From contig CAMPJH010000063.1 in NCBI GenBank assembly GCA_946886845.1, forward strand, positions 1-8,739: 8,739 nt of DNA, in the 5' to 3' direction. This DNA comes from an uncultured Sphingomonas sp. Its GTDB lineage: Bacteria > Pseudomonadota > Alphaproteobacteria > Sphingomonadales > Sphingomonadaceae. Positions within the stretch are counted from its first letter, which is position 1. Each line of letters begins with the position of its first letter. Positions 1 to 7,190 of this stretch are shown here, in pieces. The notes beneath the pieces are model-generated. The model was not told the origin of the DNA and ran no database searches. It saw nothing but the letters and a program-made list of their open reading frames with translations. The translations under genes and the position numbers were made by a program.

Positions 1-1
1 C

Positions 2-46
2 CGTCCGACGCTGTCGGCTTCCGAGGAGCGCGTGAGCGCCTTCTGA
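2..46 (+). CDS. possible C-terminal tail of an upstream gene
   Basis: One + frame is open from the left edge and ends in TGA at 44-46, giving a 14-residue tail (RPTLSASEERVSAF) with a protein-like composition. It would end 46 bases before the EF-G-like start. So short a stretch cannot be assigned to a family, and other frames are also open here, so this is only a possibility. If real, the EF-G-like gene may be downstream in a transcript rather than behind its own promoter. Confidence 0.25.
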   Translation, partial: RPTLSASEERVSAF

Positions 47-80
47 GAGAAGCGACTCGCGCGCCCGCTGACACGGACGA

Positions 81-88
81 GAGGAGAG
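81..88 (+). promoter_or_regulatory. ribosome binding site of the EF-G-like gene
   Basis: GAGGAGAG lies about 6 bases before the ATG at 93. It is one of the two best Shine-Dalgarno matches seen ahead of a start in the window and supports 93 as the translation start. Confidence 0.7.
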
Positions 89-92
89 TCGC

Positions 93-2120
93 ATGCCCCA
101 GAACAGATCGAACGGCACTCGAGCAATCGCGCTGGTCGGACCGGCCGGCGCGGGAAAGACCAGCGTTGCCGAAGCGATCATCTTCGCGGCCGGCGCGACC
201 GACCGCCACGGCTCGGTCGCCAGCAAGACGAGCATCGGCGACAGCAGCTCCGAAGCACGAGCGCGCGGCGGCTCGACCGAGCTCAACCTCTACAATTTCG
301 ACTATCTCGACGATCATTTCGCGCTGATCGACTGCCCCGGATCGGTCGGCTTCGCCGCCGACGGTGCCCGCGCGATCGCGGTCGCGGATCTGGCCATCGT
401 CGTCGTCGACCCCGACCCGGCTCGAGCCCCGCTCGCCGCGCCGGCGCTTCGAACCCTCGACGAGCTCGGCATCCCCCACATCATCTTCGTCAACCGCATC
501 GACCAGGCGCATGGCCGGATTCGCGACCTCCTCTCCGCGCTCCAGCCGACCAGCGTCTCCCCGCTGATCGCCCGCCAGATTCCGATCCGCGACGGCGACA
601 AGGTCACCGGCTTCGTCGACTTGGCGCTCGAACGCGCGTTCCATTACAACGGCAAGGACAGCGAGCAGATCGACATCCCGGGCGAAATCCAGGAACGTGA
701 GCAGCAAGCGCGCAACCAGATGCTCGAGCAGCTGGCCGACCATGACGACGAACTTCTCGAGCAGCTGCTGATGGACCAGGCTCCAACCCAGGAGCGGATA
801 TTGTCGGACCTCGCCCGCGAGACCGGCGAAAGCCTCGGCGTCCCGGTCCTGTTCGGCTCGGCCGACAGCGGCTGGGGAATCGGCCGATTGCTGAAAGCGC
901 TTCGGCACGAAACGCCGGAACCGCAAAGCACCGCCCGGCGGCTCGAAGTCGGGGACCCCGCGCTTTACATATTCAAGATCAGCAATGGCGGATCGGTCGG
1001 ACGGCTGGCGCTCGCCCGCGCGCTCGGCGGGCCGGTCGGCGAAGGCTCCGATCTCAAGGCCGCCAGCGGAGAGACTGCACGCCTGGGTGCGCTGTTCAGG
1101 GTCCAGGGCGAAAAGACCCAAAAGGTCGGCGAAGCGGTCGATGGCGATGTCGTCGCCGTCGCCAAGGTCGACGCCGTCAAAGGTGGCGAGTGGCTCAGCT
1201 GCGGGAAGCCGCCGCCGCCAGTCGAGGTCGGCTATCCGCCGCGCAATTGCGCGATTGCGATCGAGCCCGCCGACCGCAAGGACGACGTCAAATTGTCCGG
1301 CGCCCTGCATCGGCTGCTCGAGGAAGATCCGTCGCTGGTGCTCGAACAGGACGAGGAAGTGCATGAGATGCGGCTTCGCGGAATCAACGACGAGCATCTC
1401 AACACCGTCTTGGCGCGGCTCAAGCGCCGCTACGGAGTCGAGGTGAAGTCGCGGGCGCCGACGATTGGCTATCGCGAATCGATTCGCCGTTCGGTCAGGC
1501 AGAAGGGCCGCCACAAGAAGCAGTCGGGTGGCCATGGCCAGTTCGGCGATGTCATCATCGAAGTGAAGCCGCTGCCGCGCGGCTCCGGCTTCCAGTTCAA
1601 GGAATCAATCACCGGCGGGGCTATCCCCAAGCAGTGGATTCCGGCCGTCGAGGAAGGCGTCGCGGAAGCGATGAAAAAGGGCCCGCTCGGCTTCACGGTG
1701 GTCGACGTCGCGGTAACGCTAGTCGACGGAAGCTATCACAGCGTCGACAGCTCGGAGCTTGCGTTCCGCCTCGCCGGTCGCCTGGCGATGGCGGAGGCGC
1801 TGACCGCGGCCGGGCCGCATCTGCTCGAGCCGATGCACAAAGTGACTGTCGTCTGCCCGTCGAGCGCGACCAGCCGGGTGACCTCGGCGGTCGCCAGCCG
1901 CCGCGGCCAGATGCTCGGCATGGCGCCGCGCAGCGGCTGGACCGGATGGGACCGGATCGACGCGGTCATTCCCGAAGCGGAGCTGAGCGGGCTCGAGGCC
2001 GAGCTGCGCTCGCAAAGCCACGGCCTGGCGAGCTACGAAGCGGAGTTCGACCATCTCGCGGAGATCAACGGGCCGCTGGCCGACAAGGTGGTCCAGCAAA
2101 GCGTGCCCGAACCTGCATAG
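93..2120 (+). CDS. elongation factor G-like GTPase (EF-G paralogue)
   Basis: 675-residue translational GTPase resembling the EF-G-like paralogue group (PRK12740 type), cytoplasmic and presumably ribosome-associated. The P-loop GPAGAGKT is at residues 16-23. The switch I remnant RGGS (58-61) replaces the usual RGIT/RGIS. The G3 motif is DCPGS (80-84) where EF-G has DTPGH, and G4 is NRID (134-137) instead of NKxD. A beta-barrel domain II follows at roughly 285-375 and domain III at about 390-460. Domain IV starts with the conserved HKKQSGGHGQFGD block near 474 and keeps the tip motif SYHSVDSSE, with His549 equivalent to the translocation histidine of EF-G. Domain V runs from about 577. Length fits the family. 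The start is set by the strong SD at 81-88. The lost His (Ser84) suggests slow or altered GTP hydrolysis, so it is unlikely to be the housekeeping EF-G. No functional link to the glycan genes downstream is evident. Family assignment is firm; cellular role is unknown. Confidence 0.93.
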   Translation: MPQNRSNGTRAIALVGPAGAGKTSVAEAIIFAAGATDRHGSVASKTSIGDSSSEARARGGSTELNLYNFDYLDDHFALIDCPGSVGFAADGARAIAVADLAIVVVDPDPARAPLAAPALRTLDELGIPHIIFVNRIDQAHGRIRDLLSALQPTSVSPLIARQIPIRDGDKVTGFVDLALERAFHYNGKDSEQIDIPGEIQEREQQARNQMLEQLADHDDELLEQLLMDQAPTQERILSDLARETGESLGVPVLFGSADSGWGIGRLLKALRHETPEPQSTARRLEVGDPALYIFKISNGGSVGRLALARALGGPVGEGSDLKAASGETARLGALFRVQGEKTQKVGEAVDGDVVAVAKVDAVKGGEWLSCGKPPPPVEVGYPPRNCAIAIEPADRKDDVKLSGALHRLLEEDPSLVLEQDEEVHEMRLRGINDEHLNTVLARLKRRYGVEVKSRAPTIGYRESIRRSVRQKGRHKKQSGGHGQFGDVIIEVKPLPRGSGFQFKESITGGAIPKQWIPAVEEGVAEAMKKGPLGFTVVDVAVTLVDGSYHSVDSSELAFRLAGRLAMAEALTAAGPHLLEPMHKVTVVCPSSATSRVTSAVASRRGQMLGMAPRSGWTGWDRIDAVIPEAELSGLEAELRSQSHGLASYEAEFDHLAEINGPLADKVVQQSVPEPA

Positions 2121-2144
2121 CCGCTGGCGCGGGCGTTAAAGTTC

Positions 2145-2165
2145 CGCTTAAGCGCGCGCATGCGC
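2145..2165. repeat. two adjacent 10-base palindromes before the flippase gene
   Basis: CGCTTAAGCG (2145-2154) and GCGCATGCGC (2156-2165) are both perfect palindromes, one base apart. They lie in the only intergenic gap on the + strand, and the second covers the ATG at 2160. They could be an operator or an RNA fold over the start. Ten-base palindromes also arise by chance several times in a window of this size, so function is only a suggestion. Confidence 0.35.
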
Positions 2166-3461
2166 CATTGGTTCAAAGACCAGCACATGCGTTCGCTGCT
2201 GAAGAACAGCAGCTATCTCGGCGCCTCGCGGATCGTCGCCGCGATTGCGTCGGTGGCGACCCTCGCCTTCACCGGCCGGGCGCTGGGAGTCACGCTGTTC
2301 GGCCTGCTGATCCTGATCCACAGCTATGCGCAGGCGGCCTCCAGCCTCAGCAAGTTCCAGTCCTGGCAGGTGATCGTCCGCTACGGCGGCCAGGGCCTCG
2401 CCGCCGGACGGCCCGAGGACTTCAAGGTAGCGACCGGGTTCGCGCTCGGCCTCGATATCCTGAGCGGGATCGTCGGGATGGTGCTGGCGATGGCGATCCT
2501 GCCGCTGATAGGCCCCTGGTTCGGCATACCCGACCGCTACATCACCTTGGCGATGGCCTATTGCCTGGTCATCCCGACGATGCAGGCGATGACCCCAGGC
2601 GGGGTGCTCCGGACCCTCGACCGCTTCGACCTGCAGAGCTGGGCAGGTATCACTTATCCGATCGCCCGGATGATCCTCGCCGGCATCGCCTTCGCCGCCG
2701 ATGCGCCATTTGAAGCCTATGTTGCAATCTGGTTCGCGACCGATCTTGGCGGCGATTTGTACCTGTGGTGGCTCACGCACCGCGAGCTCAAGCGCCATAA
2801 GATGGTCGATGCGTTGCGCCCGACCCTGAAGCCGCATCCGCTGAAGGGTGCATGGCGGTTCGCCATTCAGGTCAACCTGACCTCCAGCCTGACAGCCGCG
2901 TGGGGGCCGATTGCGCGGCTGCTGGTCGGCGGCTTGCTCGGGCCGGCGGCGGCCGGCTTCTACAACATCGCCTCGACTCTGGCCGATGCCGCGCAAAAGC
3001 CGACCGACCTGCTCGCCCGCGCTTTCTATCCCGAAGTGATGCGGATGGACGTCAAGACCAGGCGGCCGTGGAAGCTGATGATCCGCGGCGCGGTGCTGGC
3101 GGCGATGTTCGGTGTGTTTGCCGTACTGATCGTCATCGTCGCAGGCGGCCCGCTGATCCGCCTGATCTTCGGCGATCAGTTCAATCCCGCTTATCCGGTG
3201 CTCGTCATCCTAGTCTTCGCGCCGCTGCTTGGGATGATTTCCTTCCCGCTGACGCCGATGCTCTACGCGCTTCATCGCGACCAGGCGCCGCTCAACGCCA
3301 GGATTGCCGGAACCCTCGTCTATTTCGCGATCGTCGCACCATTGGCGTGGCGGTTCGGGCTGACCGGAGCGGCAGCCGCCTTCGTCATCGGCATGGCGGT
3401 CATGGTCGCGGTGCTGGTCGGATTGCTGTGGCGCGAATATCTGCGGGTCCGGCCCGCATGA
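2160..3461 (+). CDS. Wzx-like polysaccharide/oligosaccharide flippase (MOP superfamily)
   Basis: 433-residue polytopic inner-membrane protein of the polysaccharide-biosynthesis/flippase type, expected to move lipid-linked sugars to the periplasmic face. It opens with the family-typical SLLKNSSYLGASRIVAAIAS, then GRALGVTLFGLLILI. Hydrophobic segments lie around 20-37, 43-62, 95-122, 126-143, 163-180, 186-204, 243-263, 308-330, 343-366, 382-398 and 400-424, about 11-12 in all. The motif FGDQFNPAYPVLVIL (337-351) matches the usual 'lfG..f..a.pvl.il' stretch before the late helices. The start is uncertain: ATG 2160 has only a weak purine run ahead, and ATG 2187 (residue 10) would also give a normal N-terminus. 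It is in the same frame as the EF-G-like gene, separated by the TAG at 2118-2120. Its TGA overlaps the next start by 4 bases. Substrate cannot be told from sequence. Confidence 0.88.
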   Translation: MRHWFKDQHMRSLLKNSSYLGASRIVAAIASVATLAFTGRALGVTLFGLLILIHSYAQAASSLSKFQSWQVIVRYGGQGLAAGRPEDFKVATGFALGLDILSGIVGMVLAMAILPLIGPWFGIPDRYITLAMAYCLVIPTMQAMTPGGVLRTLDRFDLQSWAGITYPIARMILAGIAFAADAPFEAYVAIWFATDLGGDLYLWWLTHRELKRHKMVDALRPTLKPHPLKGAWRFAIQVNLTSSLTAAWGPIARLLVGGLLGPAAAGFYNIASTLADAAQKPTDLLARAFYPEVMRMDVKTRRPWKLMIRGAVLAAMFGVFAVLIVIVAGGPLIRLIFGDQFNPAYPVLVILVFAPLLGMISFPLTPMLYALHRDQAPLNARIAGTLVYFAIVAPLAWRFGLTGAAAAFVIGMAVMVAVLVGLLWREYLRVRPA

Positions 3462-4477
3462 CTCACCGGCGGATTTGGGTGATCCCCGGCAACCGGCCCG
3501 GCGACGACGCGCAGGTCTATGCGCTCGCCGAGGAGCTCGGGCTGCCGTTCGAGACCCGCAAGCTGGTGTTCAACTGGCGCTTCTGGCTGAGCGGCAAATA
3601 TATGGGCGCCAGCCCGGTTTCGGTCGACCGGGAGATCCGCGACCGGACGCTGGTCCCGCCCTGGCCCGACCTCATCATCATGGTCGGCCGCCGAGCGGTC
3701 CCGATCGCGCGCTGGGTCCAGCAGCAGAACGGCGAACGGACGCGGCTCGTCTATGTCGGCCACCCCCGCGTGTCCCCCGAGCTGTTCGACCTGGTCTACA
3801 CGACTAGGCAATATCTGACCCCGGAGGGCGCCTCGATCCGCCTGCAGCCGGTGGCGATGAGCCGCTACCGGGAAAAGCCCCGGCCGAGCGACGAAGAGCG
3901 CTGGTGGCTCAATTCCCTGCCGCGGCCACACCTGCTGCTGATGCTCGGCGGCGAAACCCGCCACTGGACGATGCGGCCGCACGCCATCGCCGGCCAGGCG
4001 GCCAAGCTGGCGTTGCGCGCACAGCGTACCGGCGGATCGCTGATCGTCGTTCGAAGCGCGCGAACCACCGACGAAGTGCTCGACAAAATCGAGCGGCGGC
4101 TGGAGGGTGGCGGCTGTGAATGGCGCGTGGTCAGGCACGATTTCCCGCGCTTCCCGGTGCTCCTGGACGACGCCGATGAGCTTTTTCCGACCGCCGACAG
4201 CATCTCGATGATCTCCGAATCGGTGATCACCGGAAAGCCGGTCGGGATCGTGCCCGCGGAGATGAAGCTGATGGGCTGGATCGTGCTTGGAGGCGAGCGC
4301 AAGATGCGGACCAATCCGGCCCGCGACCTGCGCCGGTTCTGGAATTTCGTAATCGGTGACAAACTCGCCGGAACCATGGACGAGCCGATCGCGAGCGCCA
4401 CTCCCAATCCGGTCGTCGACGCAGCTCGCGAGGTCCGCGCGCTGCTGGAACGCAGCTTCGGCAAGCTGCCCGCGTGA
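3458..4477 (+). CDS. ELM1-family protein, putative glycosyltransferase (copy 1)
   Basis: 339-residue protein of the 'mitochondrial fission ELM1' family (Mito_fiss_Elm1, formerly DUF1022), which despite its name is widespread in alphaproteobacteria and has a GT-B-like glycosyltransferase pattern. Visible blocks: IPGNRPGDDAQVYALAEELG (9-28), GHPRVSP followed by FDLVYTT (101-116), the glycine-rich strand LLLMLGGETRHW (159-170), and the C-terminal donor-site-like block FPRFPVLLDDADEL...TADSISMISESVITGKPVG (229-263). No signal peptide is visible. The start is the ATG at 3458 in an ATGA overlap with the flippase; the same frame is open far upstream, but that part lies inside the flippase gene and is not used. 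The equivalent of the second copy's GDNNQ reads GDDAQ here. It is likely co-translated with the flippase and the next gene. The sugar and acceptor are unknown, and no bacterial member is firmly characterised to my knowledge. Confidence 0.85.
   Translation: MTHRRIWVIPGNRPGDDAQVYALAEELGLPFETRKLVFNWRFWLSGKYMGASPVSVDREIRDRTLVPPWPDLIIMVGRRAVPIARWVQQQNGERTRLVYVGHPRVSPELFDLVYTTRQYLTPEGASIRLQPVAMSRYREKPRPSDEERWWLNSLPRPHLLLMLGGETRHWTMRPHAIAGQAAKLALRAQRTGGSLIVVRSARTTDEVLDKIERRLEGGGCEWRVVRHDFPRFPVLLDDADELFPTADSISMISESVITGKPVGIVPAEMKLMGWIVLGGERKMRTNPARDLRRFWNFVIGDKLAGTMDEPIASATPNPVVDAAREVRALLERSFGKLPA
4452..4469 (+). promoter_or_regulatory. perfect hairpin just before the second ELM1 start
   Basis: GCAGCTT (4452-4458), loop CGGC, AAGCTGC (4463-4469) form a 7-base-pair perfect stem in the last codons of copy 1, ending 4 bases before the GTG at 4474. 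It occupies the place where a Shine-Dalgarno would be, and none is seen. This arrangement would favour start-up of copy 2 only by ribosomes finishing copy 1. That is inference; the repeat itself is certain. Confidence 0.4.
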
Positions 4478-5460
4478 GCGGAAGCGATGCGCCACCGGTC
4501 TGGGTCCTTCTCGGCGAGCGGACCGGCGACAACAACCAGCTGCTTCGGCTCGCCGGGGAGCTTGGGCTCGAGTTCCGGACGCTGGACCTTCGCTACAATC
4601 GGCTCCACTTGATTCCGCCTCCGTTGCTCGGCCCGTCGCTGCGAACCCTCGATCCTGGTTCGGAAAGCCAGATCCGGCCCTATTGGCCCAGGCTTGTGCT
4701 CGGGATCGGCTATCGAAGCGTTCCGGTCGCGCTCGCCATCCGCGAACTTTCGGTTGGCCGAACCAAGATCGTGCGTTTGGGCAATCCGCGCATGGAGGCG
4801 GGGAACTTCGACCTGGTGATCACGACTCCGCAATATGATGTCACCGACGCCGCCAATGTCGTTCGGCTGCCGGTCGGAATCAGCACGGCGCCGAAGCTCG
4901 ATCCGAGCCGCGAGGAGACGGACTGGCTGCAGAAGCTGCCGCGACCGCACCGGCTGCTCCTGATCGGCGGCAACACCTTCATGTGGCGGATGAGCCCCAA
5001 GATAGTCGGCGACGCGGCCGCAGTGCTCAGGCGCAAGGGCGGGAGCGTCATCGCCGTAAGCAGCGGCCGAAGCGAACAGGCTGTCCTCGATTGCGTCGCG
5101 GGAGGACTCGCCGGAAGCGAGCACGGCCTCGTCTGGGGGCGCTTCCCGCGTTACCCGGTGCTGCTCGACGATGCCGACGAAATCTACGTCACCGCCGACA
5201 GCGTTGCGATGGTCTCCGACGCAGTCGTCACGGGCAAGCCCGTCGGGCTGATCGAGCCGGAGAACACCCTCGTCGGGCGCTTGTTCTACTCATTGCCGAA
5301 AGCCGGACTGCCGGTCCCGATCCGCGATATCCATCGCTTCTGGACGCGAATCCGGGGCGATGGCTTGGCCGGCACCGTCGAACAGCCTGTCGCCGGCAAG
5401 CTCGACAAGGACCCGCTGGCGACCGCAGTGGCGGCCGTGCGCAATCTACTGAAGGGCTAG
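4474..5460 (+). CDS. ELM1-family protein, putative glycosyltransferase (copy 2)
   Basis: 328-residue second member of the ELM1 family, directly after the first. It keeps the N-terminal LLGERTGDNNQLLRLAGELG (12-31), LGNPRMEAGNFDLVITTPQY (102-121), LLLIGGNTFMW (161-171) and FPRYPVLLDDADE...TADSVAMVSDAVVTGKPVG (224-258). Over the 36 residues of that last block, 25 are identical to copy 1. Elsewhere they differ strongly: 41-70 and 262-283 hardly align, and it lacks the WRFWLSGKYMG segment found at 40-50 of copy 1. This indicates an old duplication or two specialised enzymes rather than recent redundancy. The start is GTG at 4474, overlapping the previous TGA as GTGA, with no SD, so translation probably depends on the upstream gene. 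It ends at TAG 5458-5460, inside the CTAG shared with the opposing gene. Substrate is unknown. Confidence 0.84.
   Translation: MSGSDAPPVWVLLGERTGDNNQLLRLAGELGLEFRTLDLRYNRLHLIPPPLLGPSLRTLDPGSESQIRPYWPRLVLGIGYRSVPVALAIRELSVGRTKIVRLGNPRMEAGNFDLVITTPQYDVTDAANVVRLPVGISTAPKLDPSREETDWLQKLPRPHRLLLIGGNTFMWRMSPKIVGDAAAVLRRKGGSVIAVSSGRSEQAVLDCVAGGLAGSEHGLVWGRFPRYPVLLDDADEIYVTADSVAMVSDAVVTGKPVGLIEPENTLVGRLFYSLPKAGLPVPIRDIHRFWTRIRGDGLAGTVEQPVAGKLDKDPLATAVAAVRNLLKG
5457..5460. other. shared CTAG: both convergent operons stop here
   Basis: The palindrome CTAG holds the TAG of the + strand ELM1 copy 2 (5458-5460) and the TAG of the - strand glycosyltransferase (5457-5459). There is therefore no room for a terminator between the operons. 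Each transcript must run into the other's coding region, producing antisense overlap. Confidence 0.9.
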
Positions 5461-6332
5461 GCAGCCAGCGCCAGCTGCGGGTCCCAGCCGCGGTGGCGGT
5501 CGATCAGCTCGAGGCTGTCGTGGCGGATGTGGTTGGCCGCCATCTCGTCGCGAATTTCCCGCTCCGTGACCACGCCGTTGTCGTACATCTCGGCGAGCAG
5601 CGAATAGATGAACGCCTCCTGGTTGCGGTCGGGATGCGGCTGGTAGCGAAGCAGCAGCTTGTTGATGAGGTTGACCGGCCAGCTGCGCTGAAGCGTGAAA
5701 TCGACCGGAAGCCCCGACTTCCACGGCTGGGTGCGGCGCTTGGTCGTGTGCAGCAATTTGGTGCGCGGCGTCAGCCGGTCGAAATCGTTCCATTCCGGCT
5801 CGAGGAAGCCGATCGTCGCCGAGTCTTCGCGCTTCAATTCGATCCAGGTGAAATAGTCGAATTTGTGGCCGAACAGGCCATCCAGATCCGCATCGAACCG
5901 CCAATGCTTGAGCCTGGCGCAATCGAGCAGCATCACCGACGTCGCGATATAATCGCGGCGGCCGTTGTGGCCCGGCCGCGGCACCGCCCAGATCGCCTTG
6001 CCCTGCAAGTCGCGGTTGAACAGCTCGCCGACATCGCCGAGCGCGAAGACGTCGGGATCGGTGACGACCGCCACACCCTCATAAGCCATCGCCTCGGGCG
6101 GGTAGAAGCGCAGCGGCGTGAAGCTCTGCAGATCGTCGGGGTCCCACTGCCGAACCTGGCCGCCGCGAAGTACGCTTTGGTCGGGGTCCATCAGCCGCGG
6201 GAAGTCGTGCGTGTGAAGAATCCGGACGTCGAAGCTATCGGGGTCGCGGGCATTGCGCTTGTAGCTGTACGCCGAGATCTTCGCACCGAGGTACTGGCGG
6301 TCATTCGCCTGGATGAACACCGTGCGTTTCAC
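5457..6332 (-). CDS. GT8-like glycosyltransferase (GT-A fold)
   Basis: 291-residue protein with the layout of family-8-type GT-A glycosyltransferases: the start [22 protein letters not shown] resembles the '..vfIG.d......ev..ySi' opening. A sugar-nucleotide/metal motif [15 protein letters not shown] (91-105) carries the DxD pair Asp92/Asp94. SVMLLDC (132-138) is typical of the family, as are [12 protein letters not shown] (178-189) and [12 protein letters not shown] (193-204), whose His195 matches the late metal-binding His region. The C-terminal 60-70 residues are more unusual. No membrane segment or signal peptide is visible, so it is probably cytoplasmic. The start is GTG at 6332 in a GTGA overlap with kdsA, with GAGGAG 8 bases ahead. 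As the last gene of a Kdo operon, it may glycosylate a Kdo-containing or related surface glycan, but donor and acceptor are unknown. The class call is fairly safe; the exact family is less so. Confidence 0.75.
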   Translation of the reverse strand: MKRTVFIQANDRQYLGAKISAYSYKRNARDPDSFDVRILHTHDFPRLMDPDQSVLRGGQVRQWDPDDLQSFTPLRFYPPEAMAYEGVAVVTDPDVFALGDVGELFNRDLQGKAIWAVPRPGHNGRRDYIATSVMLLDCARLKHWRFDADLDGLFGHKFDYFTWIELKREDSATIGFLEPEWNDFDRLTPRTKLLHTTKRRTQPWKSGLPVDFTLQRSWPVNLINKLLLRYQPHPDRNQEAFIYSLLAEMYDNGVVTEREIRDEMAANHIRHDSLELIDRHRGWDPQLALAA

Positions 6333-7180
6333 AGCTCCATCTCCTCAAAACCAGCCTGCTTGGCGGTCCTGTCGATCTCCACAAGCACGCTCAAGAGCGA
6401 TTCCATGCGGTCTAACGGCCACGCATTAGGACCGTCACTAAGGGCTTTCGCGGGGTCGGGATGGGTCTCCATGAACAGGCCGCTCACCCCGGCCGCGACC
6501 GCCGCCCGGGCGAGAACCGGGACATGTTCGCGTTGGCCGCCCGAACGCGTGCCCTGCCCGCCCGGAAGCTGCACCGAATGTGTGGCGTCGAACACCACTG
6601 GGCAACCGGTTTCGCGCATGATCGCCAGGCTTCGCATGTCGGATACGAGATTGTTGTAGCCGAATGAGGCGCCGCGCTCGCAGACCAGGATGTTGTCGCC
6701 GTCGCCGCCGGCCGCCTTCGCCGCGCCTCGTGCTTTGTCGACGACATTGACCATGTCGTGCGGCGCCATGAACTGCGCCTTCTTGATGTTCACCGGCTTG
6801 CCGGCGCTGGCTACTGCATGGATGAAATCGGTCTGACGGGCGAGGAAGGCTGGGGTCTGGAGCATATCGACCGCCTGGGCCACGGGTTCGATTTGCGGGA
6901 TGTCGTGGACGTCGGTCAGCACCGGCACGCCGACCTTTTCGCGGACCTTCTGGAGAATCCGCAGGCCCTCATCCATCCCCGGCCCGCGAAAGCTCTTGTC
7001 CGAAGAGCGGTTGGCCTTGTCGTAGCTCGACTTGAAGATGAAGAAGATCCCGAGCCGGTCGGTGATCGCCTTGAGCCGCTCGGCGGTGCGCAGTTGCAGC
7101 TCCTCGCTCTCGACCACGCACGGGCCGGAGATCAAGAAGAACGGCTGGTCGAGCCCGATTTTGTGTCCGAGAAGGTTCAT
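6329..7180 (-). CDS. kdsA: 3-deoxy-8-phosphooctulonate synthase (Kdo-8-phosphate synthase)
   Basis: 283-residue cytoplasmic enzyme condensing phosphoenolpyruvate with arabinose-5-phosphate to give Kdo-8-phosphate, a committed step of Kdo synthesis. Hallmarks: ISGPCVVES (17-25), [11 protein letters not shown] (50-60), RGPGMDEG (65-72), LTDVHD (88-93), PAFLARQTD (110-118), [12 protein letters not shown] (167-178), FDATHSVQ (197-204) and [15 protein letters not shown] (237-251). Cys21 stands where the E. coli enzyme has Asn. With His201, Glu238 and Asp249 it completes the metal site of the metal-dependent (class II) type, so a divalent metal requirement is predicted. Length is normal. ATG at 7180 starts 10 bases after the HAD gene's stop, with only a weak AGG-type SD. 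Its TGA overlaps the GT8-like start. The position behind kdsB and the HAD gene shows one Kdo operon. Confidence 0.97.
   Translation of the reverse strand: MNLLGHKIGLDQPFFLISGPCVVESEELQLRTAERLKAITDRLGIFFIFKSSYDKANRSSDKSFRGPGMDEGLRILQKVREKVGVPVLTDVHDIPQIEPVAQAVDMLQTPAFLARQTDFIHAVASAGKPVNIKKAQFMAPHDMVNVVDKARGAAKAAGGDGDNILVCERGASFGYNNLVSDMRSLAIMRETGCPVVFDATHSVQLPGGQGTRSGGQREHVPVLARAAVAAGVSGLFMETHPDPAKALSDGPNAWPLDRMESLLSVLVEIDRTAKQAGFEEMEL
6341..6346 (-). promoter_or_regulatory. ribosome binding site of the GT8-like gene
   Basis: GAGGAG on the - strand, encoded by Glu279-Glu280 of KdsA, sits 8 bases before the GTG start at 6332. It supports this GTG and means the gene need not rely on coupling alone. 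Confidence 0.6.
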
Positions 7181-7190
7181 GCCCGCCTAT

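Noticed and set aside
2118..2120. TAG between the EF-G-like gene and the in-frame flippase as a recoded or read-through stop
   Set aside because: The two proteins are complete, unrelated families, and nothing downstream suggests read-through; sharing a frame has a one in three chance.
1634..2713. + strand open frame of 359 codons bridging the EF-G-like and flippase genes
   Set aside because: It is out of frame with both recognised proteins and its product is Arg/Gly/Ala-rich without motifs.
2852..3457. N-terminal extension of ELM1 copy 1 into the flippase gene
   Set aside because: The frame is open, but the extension is Arg-rich and unlike the family; the ELM1 homology begins right after ATG 3458, which forms a standard ATGA overlap.
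3320..4495. - strand open frame of 391 codons opposite the flippase end and ELM1 copy 1
   Set aside because: It is antisense shadow of confident genes with biased His/Arg/Pro composition.
3865..5124. - strand open frame of 419 codons opposite the ELM1 genes
   Set aside because: It is a mirror of the coding frames of two recognised proteins, without a credible SD or domain pattern.
5461..5478. Possible terminator hairpin GCAGC/GCTGC just after the + strand stop
   Set aside because: The stem is only 5 bp with an 8-base loop, there is no T-run on either strand, and it lies in codons of the opposing gene.
4983..6659. Long + strand open frame (558 codons) running through the ELM1 copy 2 end, the GT8-like gene and kdsA
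   Set aside because: It is antisense to two well-recognised genes, its product is low-complexity (Arg/Ala/Gly-rich) with no family likeness, and long spurious frames are expected at this GC content.
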